Of a DNA stretch of 64,000 bases, positions 31,558 through 45,201 are shown piece by piece. Below the pieces are notes generated by a model that was given only the letters and a program-made list of their open reading frames with translations, was not told where the DNA came from and did no database searches. Every line of letters begins with the position of its first letter. The first letter of the stretch is position 1. The position numbers and the translations under genes are program-made. The stretch comes from Marchantia polymorpha subsp. ruderalis. Lineage: Eukaryota > Streptophyta > Marchantiopsida > Marchantiales > Marchantiaceae. The stretch spans positions 3,202,001 to 3,266,000 of the forward strand of contig AP031354.1 in assembly GCA_037833965.1 (NCBI GenBank), read 5' to 3'.

Positions 31558-32775
31558 TAGGCGCTATGTACAATCAGTGAAACAATATACACTCGAAGTT
31601 GTGAAACAAGAAGATCTCTTGTTCTATCTGGCTTTCAATTTATAAGTCTGCGTATGCACTTGGTTATACATGGAACTAGGTATTTTTAAAAATGGCATTT
31701 TGCAGGTCTTATTAAATTGAATGCCGAGGTTTAGTTCATCACTTTTCAGCTTTGTGGTTCAAGCCATTCAAGAGAGTAAACGTCTCAATGATGTTGGACT
31801 TTCACAAGGGTCAACAGTTGTGTCGTACTTTAATTTTCTTCGGATAAGAATGAGTACTTTCCCTTAGACTTCCTAGTCCAGAGAGATGAATGAGAAGATC
31901 ACCACGAACACACAAAGGTATCCCTGTCTTTCAACAAATAGAAGATGCATACTTATATTCCACTTTCCCTTGGGATGAGGCGACATTCAGCTGTTTAGGC
32001 GCTCGATGTTTTTTTGGGGTCATAAATACTTCGAAAGTACTTTCTTACTTATTTATATGTGTGATGATGGGGTCTTTCCATCCTTTATGTTCTCTGCTTG
32101 GCCCTGCTACAGATGTTTCCAAGACTTTTCTCTAGCAGCTTGAGGAAGTAATGTTCCCAAGCAACAAGCCCAAGGTATTTTTTTAATTTTTTTTTTCAAG
32201 ATCCGATAAGGTGTAATGATGACAACTTTAAAAGTTTGCGAAGCAGTAAGAACACTTTGGAGTACCATACCTAGAAAAGAATGGATCTTTGAGTGAGTGG
32301 AAGCTTTTTGCATGGTTTTTTTCTCCGATTAATTTTTATAGAATTCACAATGTGAATTTGTCGCGAGAAGATGTCATGACTCAGAATCTTAATTTTTGAA
32401 AATCACTAAAAACCAACCGGTGTTAAATATAACACCGACATACAGAAACTACAATCAAGCCAAAGTCGCTGAAAGCTTCAAAAACCAAGAAATTGCACAA
32501 GCTAATGTTTCACTATATTCACATGATCTTACACTCAGTTTTTTAAACATCCAAATTGCCCTGAAATAACTTTAGACCATACCTTTTAGCCTTAACTATA
32601 CAACCTGCGCTAGCTCTAACAGATCTCTATGCTCTGCTTGGGCGAAATAACCTAATTTAATGTGCAGCTACAAATTCGTGATGATTCAAATAAATTCAGA
32701 TATATTTCACCATTGATAATTTAAGTGTGCACATTAGGGTCACTAGCACTTCTAGCGAATCATAAGTTAACGTTC

Positions 32776-32815
32776 GAACTTCTGTTTATTTACTTGAACT
32801 TCTGTTTATTTACTT
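32776..32815. repeat. Tandem duplication, 2 x 20 bp
   Basis: GAACTTCTGTTTATTTACTT is repeated exactly in direct tandem (32776-32795 and 32796-32815). It sits at the left edge of the GC-rich island of 32.9-33.8 kb. Confidence 0.9.
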
Positions 32816-33653
32816 CAACTAAACGGACGTGAATTCAGCGCATCGCTGGGCATCTGCCGGATAGTGGGAGAATATACCTAGAGAGGCATGAAGATTCTGG
32901 GAATAATGTGCCCCAACTCCGCTCCGCTCACCGACGTTGAGATCATCGGTTCCAAGAACGGGAGTTCGAACCAGTTCCCGAGTTTTTTTAACTCTACTGT
33001 CCGGTTCGTTCGAGGGTTCAGGTGGGTTTCTAGGGGTTTCAAGCTCCGTTAGCTGCCTCGCTCGCTCGCTCGCTGGGGCAGACTGGGGCAGACTGAAGTT
33101 CATGAACCACCCCCCCCCCACCCCGTCGGGTAACGTAACCCTGTCTCGTTCCTGTCCTGGTCTCTGACGTCTCTACGTCCCAGTGCGAATCTAGATCGAT
33201 GCGGTGCCAAGAGCACAGAATCAAGTGAGTGAGCATCGTCAGCAGCATCATCATCAACGTCGTCCTCCTCGTCGTCGTCGTAAGCGAAAAGAGTTATTAC
33301 TTGATTTCCTCTTTCCTCTTTCGCGGTGGGGTCTGCTCTGCTCGAGTTTCCGGGCGGATCCTGATCTTCGATCGACCCAGCAGCACATTGCAGTGAGGAA
33401 TAGGAACGGGAGCTGAAGGCGGAGAAGGCGGTAGACCGGTGTCGATCGCTCGCTCGGCAGATCTTCCTTCTTCTTGCTTTTCGCATTATCCCACGGAGAA
33501 GATACTTTTCCATGGTCAGTGATAAGTACGGGAAGAAGAAGAATCCGTTACTGCAAACGTGTTGTTTTCTTATGGCGATGGCTGCCTAGTGTCTGAGAGA
33601 ATGTCACTTCAGAGTACCCTACACCACCTCCCTCCCTCCGCCACCGTCGCCCG

Positions 33654-33677
33654 TCTCTCTCTCTCTCTCTCTCTCTC
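33654..33677. repeat. CT dinucleotide microsatellite
   Basis: An uninterrupted TC/CT run of 24 bases. Such runs are common in plant promoters and 5' leaders and it lies in the GC-rich island noted here. Confidence 0.9.
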
Positions 33678-36600
33678 GTGTCAGGAACCGGCCGCTTCCT
33701 CACATATTACTATTCTGTACAGTCACGCAATTACGGGTCGCCATGACCTGATCTGATCGATGCAGGCAGTCAACATTCGGTTACATACGTCCGATGCAGA
33801 TGGTCCTCTGACTGCTCTCCTTGAGAACAAGCTCGATTAGCGGCGGACCTCAATTTGGCATCCTTGCGGTTGGTTCCCCACGACCGTGGCATGAAGTTGA
33901 CTGGATTTGAACACCTGCAGATATATAATCGTGTTTGACTGTACTTGTTCACTAAGTGGCGCATCGAGCAAGTCTTGTGTCCCACCCATTTGCATCTTAA
34001 GTCTTATGATAATGACTAATAATGTAATACACTCGATTCAACATGGAACCCTAAATACTAGTTCACGATTAGAATGCCATTGTGTAATTTTGGAAAATTC
34101 AAAGAAGATCGATTATTGGAGTTTCAATTATTAATGAGCACATTCTCGACAATAGCCCAGAGATTTTCTGTTGGTAAATATTAGAATGTGAGTTATTGTA
34201 GTTCCTATTGTTACCACTTGATGAACCCAAGTTTGTGACACTTGTCTAACTAACATCACGAATCTAGTCACATGAGCAGTTTAGTATTATTTCCTCATTT
34301 CCTCTCTTTTTTCAGGCACTTTAGAATTATTGCCTTGTCATACGGCTCATCCCACGACGAGCCGAATGATATGGGAGTTGTACTTTGGAACATGTCACAA
34401 AGTGCACCGATTTGTGTCATACAAAGTTTAATCAACCCGATCTGATTTTTGTAGAAAATGCTCGGAAAATTCCGTGACTTATAAAATCTCTGAATGCCAG
34501 AATAGGCTTGGTGACAAATCTTCACGGACACGGTCGTCTCTTTCATTGTGTACCTTTTGTACCCCGCAGGCCCAGGCCCTGGCCTGTCGAGATCCAATCT
34601 GTTATACTGTGGAGCTTGAGTCGGACGTTTAGACAACGACCATACCACAGAACTGTCAGTTCTTATTTGCCTTCTTTGACGTGAACTTCCAGTCTTGGGG
34701 TGGGATTGTTCTATAGGTACAAATGGATGGGGACTACTTGTCTCTTTCGGCGAATCCTTCCAGGAGACAGCTTCCTGCAGAGCATCGACATCGACATCGA
34801 TGGTCTACGACCGAATCTTCGATGGGCATTTCCACTTTTCCATGCAAGTTTTCCCATAATACTCGAATAGATCGGATTGCCCTTCCTCTTTCCATTTATA
34901 GCTTTCGCATGATCGTCTATGTTGCAGATCCTAATTTGTGATGTTGCATCATTTTGACAACATTGTCTTGTCCTTGACATGTGGGGACTTAGTAACAAAG
35001 CAAAAAGGATGGGAGCGTTGTCTAGCCCTTGTGTGCTAAGAGTTTTGACTCTCATGCCGTTGCTGACGTAAAGATGAGGACTCTAGGAAATAAGGTAGGC
35101 CAGGAATCCGAGGAATTGTGCAATGTCTTTATTTCGATGCATGTTAATTGAACTAGATTCTTCATCGATGACATATTGAATATCTGACCTTCAGCCAAAT
35201 GTTGCATTTAATCATTTCGTTCGTAGATTATTTTTAGATCATGAATCTCAGTCTCAACATCATCTAAGGCATGTGAGAGTGAATCTTATGTGAGAAGGAA
35301 GAGGATTGCGCTTTGTTATAAGGAAAGGTGTAGCTCTCCCCAATTTCTCCGGCCATTGTCTAAGTCTTAAGTTGGTAGGTCCTATTTCGTTTCCTTTGAT
35401 ATTTGACGCCACTACTTACTGATTACCGTCTGGTTGATCATGAGCATCCTCCAGGTAATAAAAGAAAGATAATAAAAAATACCAATTGGATCGTTACATA
35501 GAACCACAAAATCACAATTATCAAGCATTGGTCCACTTGCTAGCGTTGGCTCATCTTCAGAGTATATTCTCTTTGGAATATTTCATCCTTGGCCATGTTT
35601 CCATAATCGCTTGACCTCACCGAGTGTTTGGAGTTTAGACTTAATTCGTTTCTCGATAACAGAAGATGAGAAATTTAGGGTCAAAGACGATGACATACAG
35701 ATAACTCAAGCACAGGCAGATTAAAAGCCCTCCCACTACTGTACTTGGAATTGAGGACTTGTAGAAACTTATATACATGTTAGAAGGAAACAGGACGCAA
35801 GTGAAAATGCAAGTCAATAAGTAAACTCGATTGAGTTAACTTATTTCACATCTGGACTCAAACCTTCACACACTTTTCATGACTATGTTTCCAAGTCTGA
35901 AGGTTACAAGATGAAGATTGAAATATGATGTGCATCTCTTGATGTGCACGTACGTAGAAAGGGACTTGTAACACCCTTGATTCGGTTTAAGGACAAACAC
36001 TATAATTACTGCACTCATTATACTTGACGTGACATGAAGGCACCAGTTTCCTGTTCATGAATCCGAAGCAAAGTCAAAAATTTGAAACTAGCGCACGCAA
36101 AGACAGGTACGAGCAGATATTTAGTATCAGACTTGATGGTACTTCTTTCTATCTACCTCACGTTCATTCCTCGTCAAGTAGAGTACATCTTAAATGGATG
36201 ACCCATGAAAACTGCAAGGGCTGGAAACTTATTGCACCATTCACAGCATTTCAAATTTGTAAATGTAAATCTGCTATCGATTCTTGGGAATTTTGCATCT
36301 GTCTAAAGTAGCCAGTTCTCCTCATCATTCATTTCAGCTTTGTCCGTCGGTGGCCTGATCCACTCCCAACCCCTTCTCCTCCTCAACATAGCCACAATGC
36401 TTATTGATCATTGCCACCTACCTTCACATACCATGGCTTCCATTCGTTTCCCTGCAGATCGCAGTTCCGATCTCACTGTGCTTCGTGATGCTGTTACATT
36501 CCAGCGTACGTCTAACTTTCGATTGTCAATGTTTGACTCGTTTCCCATGATTGCTTCTTGTCAAAGATTAACCGTGGATTGGGCTGGACAGACAGGGTTT

Positions 36601-39400
36601 GAGCTTCGAACAAAGTGCCACAGCGAATGCTAGAGCACGTCGTCTACCTCAACATGAATCCTATAATATGATGCTGTGTTCGACTGTTGGTGCTGGCGTT
36701 TAGCTGGAAGTTACCATAGCCTTAAGCAGAAGTTGAGCTCCACAATGGCTCGAAATAGATTTATTGAATACTCGAGTCTCGAACTCACCCCCGATGGACT
36801 TCACTGGATGGGATCAGTGACCGCATGGAAAGATGTGACTGAAGCAAGTAGCTCACCTCCAGTACTGACAGCTCAGCTAGTTTCCAGTTTTCAGCAGCAG
36901 TAGGCTTGTTGATGAGCTCGAGTCAGTCAAGAGAAAACATTAGCATATTGAACAAAGCTGTCCTCTGAATCCCTGCGAACCATTTGAATTTGATGGATGT
37001 CATCCCCTGTGGGATGTGGGCAGTGCATAAACTACGGGCTTCTGCATTGCGACAGGAGACGCAGACATTTCAATTGGTATTTAATTTTCAAAACACTCAC
37101 GGCAGCTGAGATCGACGAGGTTCAATAGAGTTTAGATTATGCAATCCTGGAACAAAGGAAGGAGAAACGAAGTTGACATTTGAAAGGAAGTCAATCAGTT
37201 GGTTTTCTGCAACTGAAGTTTGACACGAATCTGAGAAAAAGATGAAAGCATAACGCACGGTGTACATATTATTATTTTAAGCAGTTGCCCAAACAGACTT
37301 TGAATTGAATTGGAAATGTTCTACGATGTTACAATGTATATGCAGTAAGACAAAAAAGAATTTGGTGCACAAATACATATCATGCCTCGAGAGATGAATC
37401 CCCTTCTTGATTCCAAATGTTTCATGAAACATCATTTCCACTTTCAAGCATTGTTGTTATGGGGGAAAGTCTAGTACAATTATATGTTCGTTCAAAGATC
37501 ATTCATAATGCCATCGTCTTTCTTTCTTATTTCAATTCATATGCTTCTCTTATTTAATCACATTCTGTTGCTATATGAAAGTTGTTGACATTTACTGTGT
37601 CAACCATCGTATCATATTCTTGTTGCTCCCATGAAGGATGTTCTAATGTACGATCTTTTGTAATGTAGCTACTGTATTACAAGGACAACACGAAACTATT
37701 TACATGCTATGTTCTTTCCAAATGGAGACAGTCATTCAACTATTTAGTTGAAGAAACACCAGGGAGAGGTGTAACTGTCGAAGAAGAGTAAATTGGATTA
37801 TGCATTTATTAGCGAAATAGTTCATCTGTGATTTATAATAGATACGTGAGGGCGGACTAAGACTTCTTCTATACCTGGATTCGGACTTGTTCATTGAAAC
37901 ATGTTGGTTAAAGAAGGAAAAGAATATACCTTTTTCTTTAAAACTTCTCTTTATAACTTTATACCGTTTACACTCGTATGATGCATGTTGACTTGTGAAT
38001 CGTGCAAGTGTTCATGTTTGGGCTCGACTCCGATAATCAGGTGCTAAACCTGTACCATTAATTTTGTGCCTTATGTGGCAACTGGAGTGAAAGACCAGAT
38101 TTCGAGAAACACTGAGGGGAATTGTGGAGTAATTATCAAAACGGTGGCATAATCTGGATTGGTGACATGTGAGTGGACATCCATGCAGGATACGAATATG
38201 ACCAAGTGCGTCCAGTGAAAACACATAAAAAAACGAATAACTCTTCCGTAACTTGGTCAGCATATTTACACAGAGAAGCAGAAGTTCTACCATAAGGACG
38301 CCAGTATCCGTGGCACACGACGGTTTCATTCCAGCTGCCCCGTTCTGAACAGGTAATTGTTCTCTTCTGCAGGTTTCAGGTCAACAATCATACTTTTACG
38401 AACGTGAGAATGGTGCAATGCACAGTTAGTCTCCGTGCAGGAATGTACAAAATTTTCGAGGAGCTCGTTTTGATTGCCGCATAACGATCACACACTGACA
38501 TCCTTCCCTAATTTTCTTCGAGATGGCGTCCACCCACCTCTCGTCCCATTCTCAGCTAACCCGTTGTCCATCTAGCGAGGGTACTTTCGTTCGGATAAGA
38601 CCACGTGATCAGAAACTGCTACATTCAATCCCGACAAGCTTGTGAGTCTAGCTGACTGACGACGACCCTGGAGTTTAGTAATTGTGAGGATTCGCCCAAA
38701 CAAACCGGTAATTTGTGACTTAGGGTGTTCGGTTTTACAGGTCTCGAAGCGTCTGCAAGTGTAGCTGTCACCTAGTTCTACTACATTAGAACTCCGAAAC
38801 AATCCATAAACCTCTAACAATACTAGTACAACTCAGGAAGGCTTGTGCCTAAAGTGCAGGACGTATCCAAGGAGCCCAAGGGCTCTTCTCTGCGTATCTC
38901 AGAAAATGGAAATAAGAGCATGCAAACGTTTAAGAGCACAAGACGTTTACGAAGCAAGGGTCTAAATATAACCAATTTCGACAAACCTTGATACTGGGCT
39001 CTTTCTTTGTTGCTGCATCTGCGTCTGGGTCTGCTTTGATCTTTCTTTGACCCCACGATTTTTCTTACCACACATGCAAATAAGGAAGATCATCTCTACA
39101 AGCTCGTCAGCAGACCCGTCTGAAGCCGGGTCTTAGATACGAGGTGTAGGACTACGCATAACCGAAAGGAAAGACCGGATCTCAAGAAATTGCAAGAGCT
39201 GAAGCGGCAAAAATAAGTATCAAAACCTTTTCAAAAGAGTGGGAAACAAAAGAGGTGGAGTTGTTAACCCCGTCAAGCCCGACCTGGACTCAGACCCTAC
39301 TTCTTATTAGCTCCTAATTTTCGGTTAATATACACCAGTTGCTGCCTCTGAACTGGAGGACGAAGTTATGAATTCTTGGAGGAAAATTGTAATTTGTTGG

Positions 39401-42400
39401 TCACAACTCGACGTCATGCTCTTTGCTTCCTTTCACAGGATCCTCTGCCTCACCCGGTGACCCGGTTTCTTCTTGAAGTGACGAATCTTCAATGACGTCG
39501 TCCAGCAGACCATCGGCAGTCTGCGTATCGGGTTCTACTACATCTTCTGAAAAAGACTCCGATGCTGCTGTCTCATTCTGCAGAGTTTCATTTATTACGA
39601 CTTTTTCTGCGGAGTTGCCGGTAAGTGCAGCCAAGTTGGGTTTCCATTCCAACACGTCGTCGATGATGTTCGAAACCTTCTTGTGATACCTGCACAGACC
39701 AGACCATCTAAGCTGAGTACTATATCGAAGACATGTTACACGGAGAAAGTCTAAAATGTGGAGATAGTTATGTCTCGAATTCCGCTTGTGAGAGCAAGGT
39801 AAGTTTAAGCCACAACACACGTCCCGCTGAAGCATGGATCGCACTAGGACAGAGAGGATCCTTAGCTTCATATGAAGCTTGAACACCATTCATAAAAGTG
39901 GATGGACAATTACCTGGAACGGGCTGCCTCATCAGGGGCATGGTGCAACACAACCCAAAGACTTGCTGCGGTCAGCAATGCGAAGGCAAGACGTGTGGTC
40001 TTCTTAGGAGGTACGTCGTCTTCTTTGCTTTTCTCAGGCCAAAATTTGAAGAGTTCCGACAGAGAAGCTTCCTCGGCAAGAATGTTCGGAAGGAACCATA
40101 TTCGCTTTCCGAAAAAGATCCACATAATTCCAAATATGGCCCAACGAGCTGCACCCACAGAACGTCAACAAAAAGCCCTTCGTCATAACAAGCTGAAGTT
40201 GCTCGAATTTTACAAAACATTTGTGAAACTCCGACTGACTTTCAAGGTACTGTGAATCAAACAACACTTAAAACAGGTGCATTGTGTTGGTTATTACTCT
40301 AGGTATTCATGAAGCTATGCAGAACGCGGATAGGCAGAGAACGACATAATGTGAACAAGATGATAGATCGTTACCGAAAAGAACGCCAAAAATGAGCGCA
40401 AGAAATGCAAGACAGAAATAGAGAACCGCCAACTTGCACCAGTGCGGGAAGATAGGGAAAAGGCAGCACGCGAGCGTCACAACAGGCACTAAGAATGAGA
40501 GAATAATCTGCCACATCGGGCGTCGCCTTTCATAGTTCCATGCGAAAAATGCATCATCCTCCGAAAAAATTTGCTCCTGTTTTCAAAGTAGCACAAAAAA
40601 TTTCAAAACGTCAAAGCGAATTCTCGCAGCCACCCTATGGTTTTCATTATATGAAGGCATATACTATTGAGTACAATCCGTAAAGCCAGTAATATGAGAA
40701 TCTCGGACCAAAATGCTGGCCTTATCAATTGTGACCCTAAAACTTCATCTGGCCTTTATAAAAGTAGAACACAGATAGAACTTCGACTTACAAGACACCT
40801 AAATTTTCAACGATAACTGTGACCTCCATATTCAGATTTTGTGCCGAGGTAACAACATGTCTACGACAGCATACATCCTCAATGATGAAAAATTGCATAA
40901 GAAGAAGTGAGATTCGGGTTGTCACCCTCAAGGACGAAACAAAACCAATTCATACCGGGAAGAGCTCAATACGAGCAGGCCATTTTGAAAGTTTTTTCTT
41001 TCGAGGGCGAAGAGTTCTTACAACCCTTTCACACCGCAGTACAAGCTTTCGCTTAAGAAGAAGGTTTCCAATAGTCTCTGGATCATCATCTTCAGGGCGC
41101 TCATCCTTCAGAATATCCTTGAGTTCAGGAAATTTATTGAGCAACTCCACGAAGTCTTTCCCTCGGAAGTACTCCACTCGAGCTTCGCGCAGAACAGCCC
41201 AGCGCGATTCGAGCTCTTTATGATCTCTCAACTTATCCGAAAACAACTTGACAGGGCTCACCTCCTTCACAGCAGCCTACCGCACATGACAAGCCATTGT
41301 AATCAGCCCACGGCTTTCCCGACATCACGTTTGACAGGATGCGAGAGGACTTCGTAAGGTTACATAGATCTGAGGCCAACGAAGATGTAATTCTCTCATT
41401 CACAGGGTACCAGTGCACGAGAATATGGTGCATGTGAACTTCCAAGTCCACCACTTGACCCAAAAGCTGTAAGCCAAATTATAGAAAATATCGCCATAAG
41501 AAAATAATATTCATTCACTTCCCTAGTTCCCGGAGACCCTTATATTGTGTGTTGCTACCAAGCCTGCAATATGTAAGCTTCTAGGGTCGTTGAAAGCTCC
41601 GCTCATTCTGAAAGCTAGTCCAGCTTCGAGAAAACCAGGAGATATTTTCCATCTGAACTAAACCAAAAAACACATTCCTACCTTAAAACCTTCCGTCATT
41701 CTACAAACAGAATATAATTGGACTAAATAGCGGACATGCTGGTACAAGTGAAATTTATGCTACAATACTTCCTCCGATGTTGGGCTCCTAAAGGCAAATT
41801 AGACCAAAATTCAACACGTACTTCGAGTAGTTAAGATTTTGCTGGGGCTCTGTGCGCAAAACGATTACATTAGCGGGAACGTCAAAATACTGCGACCAGT
41901 CAAACGGGCAATCAAGGCGAAATAGTTCATGTCGTGGACGGCAGTTCCTCATATACATGTCAAGGTTGCTACTTCAAACGCTCGGCGCGTTCACCTCATA
42001 CCTAACAAGTTTTTTTTTTAAATTACTCCCAGCACGTATTATTAAACAAAAGTTAAAATCGGCTGGATAGCTGGGGTTCAATCATCAGAAGGCCCGATCA
42101 GCTGTTCGGTCATCGTGAAAACCCTATGAAAAGGCCCCGACACAAAGTTCAGAGCAACATTCAAGCAGCACACAATTTTGGGCCATCTGCAGAAGAATCG
42201 AATTAATAACATTTATAACACGGTGCATGTGAGAGGAGGAAGGAGGCTATTGCCTAGGAGAGCTACTTCATGCGATTTGCGCTCTCGTTGTAATAGAAAA
42301 TAAAATTTTACTAACTCAAATCGCCCTCAGATAAAAGTCAAAATAGTCGGAAACTCAGCTCTAGAAACACCAAACGAATCAAAACTCATACCATGCATGT

Positions 42401-42573
42401 TATGATACACAAACTTCCACCCCCAAAAACCCCAATCCTAAGAAAATCATAAATCTCTCCCGGAACAGAAATCGCAAAATGATCGACACGGGGCTAAAGA
42501 ATGCGATCGGCACCTTCGCATTTCCGGTGACCCCGTCGGGAGCGCGATCGGCGGAGGCCTTCTTCTTAGCCAT
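39401..42573 (-). CDS. SEC62: Sec62, ER protein-translocation factor
   Basis: Predicted 368-residue membrane protein of the ER translocon, working with Sec63 and Sec61 in post-translational import. Exons (minus): 42573-42514, 41276-40956, 40576-40375, 40148-39914 and 39689-39401; sum 1107 nt, all junctions GT-AG and in phase. The N-terminal cytosolic domain carries the family block WAVLREARVEYFRGKDFVEL and LRPRKKKLSKWPARIELFP (residues about 45-127). Two adjacent membrane helices follow (about 147-195, with the conserved FPIFPHWCKL loop between them). The plant-type extension is present too: FGKRIWFLPNILAEEA, a third hydrophobic segment near 245-265 (RLAFALLTAASLWVVL), HHAPDEAARSRYHKKVSNII and an acidic tail. 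Length and order fit plant Sec62. The tail ends KEHDVEL, which resembles but is not an HDEL retention signal. Intron 1 (1.2 kb) is the longest. Confidence 0.95.
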
Positions 42574-45201
42574 AGCGAATTCCCAAAAAATCTCCCGTCC
42601 GCAGAGGAAAAAAACAAGCAGTCGTAGAAAGCTCTCGTCACCCCTGCTCCTCCGGTTTACAAAATCGCAATCACCAATCCACTTGCAAAAAACCGTAATC
42701 ACCACCACCTACAAGACAGAGGAGCCGGAACAGATTTCAGCGACCAGCCCTGCCGCTGGGTCGACGGTGCACTCGATCGAAAGCAAGGCCCCGGTCATCG
42801 AATTGGAGGAAACTGCATCCGCATTATAAGCGGGGCCTCGCTCGCCGGCTCTCGCTAGCTCACTCACTCCTCACTCCCTCCCACTGTCCCTTGGCCCCGT
42901 TCCTTCCCTTCCTCGGCTTTTCCACGAGCAATCATCCTCCACGCAGTCCAGCGCGCACCTCTACGCAGTGGCCACCTCCACCGACGTGGTTCACGTCGAT
43001 GTCAGCGTCTGCCATACAGTCTGTCCGGCTGCGTCCGTTTCAAGAATCAGTCGGAAAAACTGGGAAAATATCCGAATTTCATACTGACATGATACGTGCC
43101 GGTTTTCTGGTATTATGCCGCAGCGTGTAGAAACCCGTTTATTTAACCTCTGCCTTTTTTTTTAATCCGATTGTGCTCTTTCCGTATAATTTGGTTCCTT
43201 TATAGCATAATCAATTCTCCAGGAAAATCCCGTATTGACTCTGGAAACCAAGGTTAATGACATTCACTTGCTCCTTTTCACTCTTTTACCGCACTGGACG
43301 TCCTTCGTACAAACTTGTCGGTTGATTCAGAAAATTCCTTCGTACATGGAAGAGTGTGACCGGCTATGCGTGTGAAAGTACGGCACCGTGCGTCAGGGCA
43401 TGTTCCTGTCCCAGATTTTCTCGGCAGAGACGACCACGTTACATCACTGCCGCAATGTAGTCACCTCGTACCGAAAGGAACACTTTTGTACCACGGCGAT
43501 CAACCTGACTGCAGTACAAAAAACACACTCATGATTCCATAAACCCATTTCCTTCCTATTGGTTCTCTAAAATATCCCCCAAAAAATTTGAATAAATTTA
43601 GAATATTGGGAAAAAGTTTGTGACCGATTTCTATTTTCCTCAAATTAATTTGCCGTACCGAAAGGTAAGCCAGGAGTACTATTAAAACATATTCAAATTG
43701 CAATTAAGGTTTCTTGCATCAGTCGGCCCACCCCGCGATACCAGAAGCGACCTATTCCCAGTCGTGTGCACATTTTCACCATAATGAACATGACGGATTA
43801 AATAATAACCCTCTCTTGACTTTAAACGTCAAGAATGTTTAATTTAATTAAAGGAGCTCGGCGCAGTTCATTCTCGGTCCCCGTATCAGTGGCACTAAAT
43901 GTAATACTCTGTACTATTATTCTACAGATGGCTGTTCCACGGCCGGTTTCTGACCGGAGCAGCAGGTACCGACACGTTCGTCGCATGGCGCATGAGTTCC
44001 TTCTTCGAACTGCAGCTGGGGCGCCGAGTTGCCAATTGGCATTCGCAGTGGATCTGGTGCCGTCTGGTCCACGGTGGTCGAACTCGGTCAGTGGCAACCG
44101 CGTCGGATGCAGGAGACCACGACCGGAGCATGGTTTGCCCGCAGAAGCAGAACGCGGTCCGGGAATCGAGGCAGCTGCGCACGAGGAGGATGATGGCGGG
44201 CGAGTGGATCTTTCTCGTTGGGAGTGGAGGATGGAGCTCACGATTCTGGGGCATTGTAATTCTGTGGGCGTGTTGTGGAATCCAGGAAGTTGTACTTTCA
44301 GTGATGTGATAACATTTTGTGAGCAGATCGATAAGCGCCGATCTGCTCGCAAAATGTTGCCAGTTTGCTGAGGAATAATGCAATTTTGAGGAATTTGGAG
44401 GGGTTTGGGTTCTCTTCGCACTGTTTGCTGTGGATATGGTCGTCTTCTTCTCCAGATTCCTCGATGGGTCCTCAAAATCAGGAGACTCTGCTCCTCCCGA
44501 GGCGTACTTTGAGCATGTTTTATTATTCAATTCGGTGTCCGCCTCTGAGGTGGTGGGGGAGGGGCGCTCTGCGCCTTTTGAACGAGACGGATAAATGCGA
44601 GCGAGGGTTGTAGGGTTCGGAGTACGGAAGATGGGCTCTGCTCACTGTGTCCCTGGTTCTTCGCTGACCGCGTGAGAGGACGAAGAAGACGAGCAGCGCC
44701 ACGGACTGATTCGAAATCGAATGCCAGTGTTATGGTTTGCGGTCTTCGTCGTGGAGTTCGCCGTATGTTCATGACTCTTCTTAGATTGTGACTTTGACCA
44801 CTCCGTCAGTCTTTTCTCTCGCTTAAATCATAAACATAACATAAACCCTAGCAGTGTTCAATCCAATCGATCAAGGAGCGTCGGGCAAATCACCTTCATA
44901 AATCTAATGACGCAGTCTGATTCGCAAGATGAAGGTAGGTTCGCTGTGAGCATCGGGTAAGTCCTTTCATTGGTGGAGGTTGCATTTGTGCATCTTCAAA
45001 TTTCTAATTACTGTTTTTTTGGAGCTTGTGAGAGGCTTTTCTACGTCTCTCTATTTGATTTTGGGTGACGTCATGGGCTACGTCATGCCTCCGGTATGGA
45101 GTTTGGAGTAGCCGTTGCTTATATTGTCCAGCAGTGAGATCAGGAAATTCATTGTTCGATAGTTAATTGTCGATCGGTTGCTACGTGAATATTGCGTTGA
45201 G
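42574..45201. other. Divergent intergenic region between Sec62 and the Asp-box gene
   Basis: Both flanking genes are transcribed outward, so this 2.6-kb stretch must hold both promoters. Around 43.8-44.5 kb both strands have long open frames; the plus one begins with ATG at 43835 and reads 178 codons with a hydrophobic N-terminus, but I find no family resemblance and no splice support. A near-perfect 20-bp hairpin lies at 44311-44358. Confidence 0.45.
44311..44358. repeat. 20-bp inverted repeat with 8-nt loop
   Basis: The left arm (44311-44330) is complementary to the right arm (44339-44358) at 19 of 20 positions; the exception would be a G-U pair in RNA, so a transcript from the plus strand could form a continuous 20-bp stem. 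Half of each arm is the block GAGCAGATCG or its complement. Confidence 0.9.

Larger units (their letters stand above)
30601..39400. other. Gene-poor stretch of 8.8 kb
   Basis: I could not support any protein or RNA gene. It contains two small tandem duplications (31521-31557 and 32776-32815) and a GC-rich island at about 32.9-33.8 kb with a GCTC microsatellite (33056-33074), a run of ten Cs (about 33110), a GTC-rich stretch (33256-33285) and a CT microsatellite (33654-33677). That island looks like a promoter or 5' leader but no reading frame follows it. Short open frames near 34.3-35.1 kb and 36.3-36.9 kb match nothing I know. Confidence 0.5.

Noticed and set aside
33100-33513. Minus-strand frame of 137 codons with an acidic run
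   Set aside because: The acidic run is only the translation of a GTC/CTC microsatellite; no homology or splice support.
39401-39425. ER-retention signal at the Sec62 C-terminus
   Set aside because: The tail reads HDVEL, not HDEL or KDEL, and Sec62 is a membrane protein whose C-terminus faces the cytosol.
43822-44475. Overlapping long frames on both strands at 43.8-44.5 kb
   Set aside because: The minus frame lacks an ATG near its start and neither strand shows family motifs; the openness follows from local GC content.
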